Below, one piece after another: positions 63,665 through 64,000 of a DNA stretch of 64,000 bases (the stretch's first letter is position 1; every line of letters starts with the position of its first letter). The DNA is taken from NCBI GenBank assembly GCA_034509425.1, contig JAVTVJ010000227.1, forward strand, positions 434,001 through 498,000. Direction: 5' to 3'. The notes under the pieces were generated by a model. It did not search any database. It was given only the letters and a program-made list of their open reading frames with translations, and was not told where the DNA came from. This stretch comes from Eopsaltria australis (taxonomy: Eukaryota; Chordata; Aves; Passeriformes; Petroicidae). A program made the position numbers and the translations under genes.

Positions 63665-64000
63665 TTTGGTTTTTTTTTCCTCTTAGTATTTTAACTGCTC
63701 ATGAATGCCTCTGACTATTTATTCATTATTTGGCAGATCGAGCAACAACATAATTATCCCTCGTGCCACTCCTGCTGCCTTGGCCCTGGCACCAAGGCTC
63801 CAGCAGATGTCCACTCTGGGTCTGGGTCCTTTCCCTAAGACTTCTATGGGAGGGTAACTGCTGTTAGGGAAGATCATGGTGTTATTTCTATTTGCATTCA
63901 TTTACTGGGCATTGGACTGCACGGGAATTTGGATTTAACTCTCCCATCTGTAAATTGATCACTACTAGTAAATTGTCTTGAAAAAAATAGTCAGGTGGGG
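63665..64000 (+). other. Sequence after env, up to the expected 3' LTR
   Basis: No gene seen. The purine run at the very end (an A7 then ggtgggg) might be the polypurine tract before the 3' LTR, which would begin at or after the window end. This is a guess. Confidence 0.35.

Overview
The window is vertebrate nuclear DNA, most likely from a bird and probably a songbird. The reasons are long introns with GT/AG borders, an inverted CR1 LINE fragment, and many endogenous retrovirus (ERV) LTRs. Two host genes converge tail to tail. CDK17 (PCTAIRE-2 kinase) lies on the plus strand; its last 13 coding exons run from 7,232 to 22,771. ELK3 (ETS/ternary complex factor, Net/SAP-2) lies on the minus strand; all four coding exons fall between 50,995 and 31,906 and give 407 codons. 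The neighbour pair CDK17-ELK3 is the same as on human 12q23, so this is conserved synteny. Both reading frames are intact.

Layout: 1-7,231 is CDK17 intron; 7,232-22,771 holds kinase exons, with a minus-strand solo LTR (7,982-8,596) and a CR1 fragment (about 12,680-13,330) in introns. From 22,772 to about 26,160 is the probable CDK17 3' UTR. Then comes a short intergenic gap with an LTR (about 28,380-29,031) that stops about 55 bases from the ELK3 poly(A) signal. ELK3 3' UTR and exons follow. A 1.58-kb solo LTR with a perfect 5-bp target duplication sits in the intron at 38,728-40,310, and another LTR-like element at about 49,120-49,483.

Upstream of the ELK3 start exon (so in its 5' intron or 5' flank) the DNA is retroviral from about 51,450 to the window end. 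First is a short LTR with an arginine-tRNA-like primer binding site and a GC-rich leader with 73-bp tandem repeats. Next is a decayed scrap of a gammaretroviral protease region. Then comes a large provirus whose 5' LTR is split by a second copy of the 1.6-kb LTR (53,885-55,519). Its primer site fits tRNA-Arg. Its leader carries two copies of a hairpin unit and three copies of a 130-160-bp repeat. It then has gag (56,764-58,229), pro-pol (58,230-61,763) and env (61,760-63,664). Gag and pro-pol share a frame and are separated by a UGA, the gammaretrovirus plan. All three genes are inactivated: one frameshift and several in-frame stops, although protease, polymerase and integrase catalytic motifs are still readable. 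The env is the oddest part: a furin-type site is present but the CX6CC motif of ordinary gammaretroviral envelopes is not. The 3' LTR is beyond the window.

No RNA genes, CRISPR arrays or bacterial-type features were seen. The best candidates for something undescribed are the provirus's repeat-built leader, its UGA gag-pol junction and its atypical env, and the 1.6-kb LTR family with a poly-C tract and a very long transcribed LTR segment.
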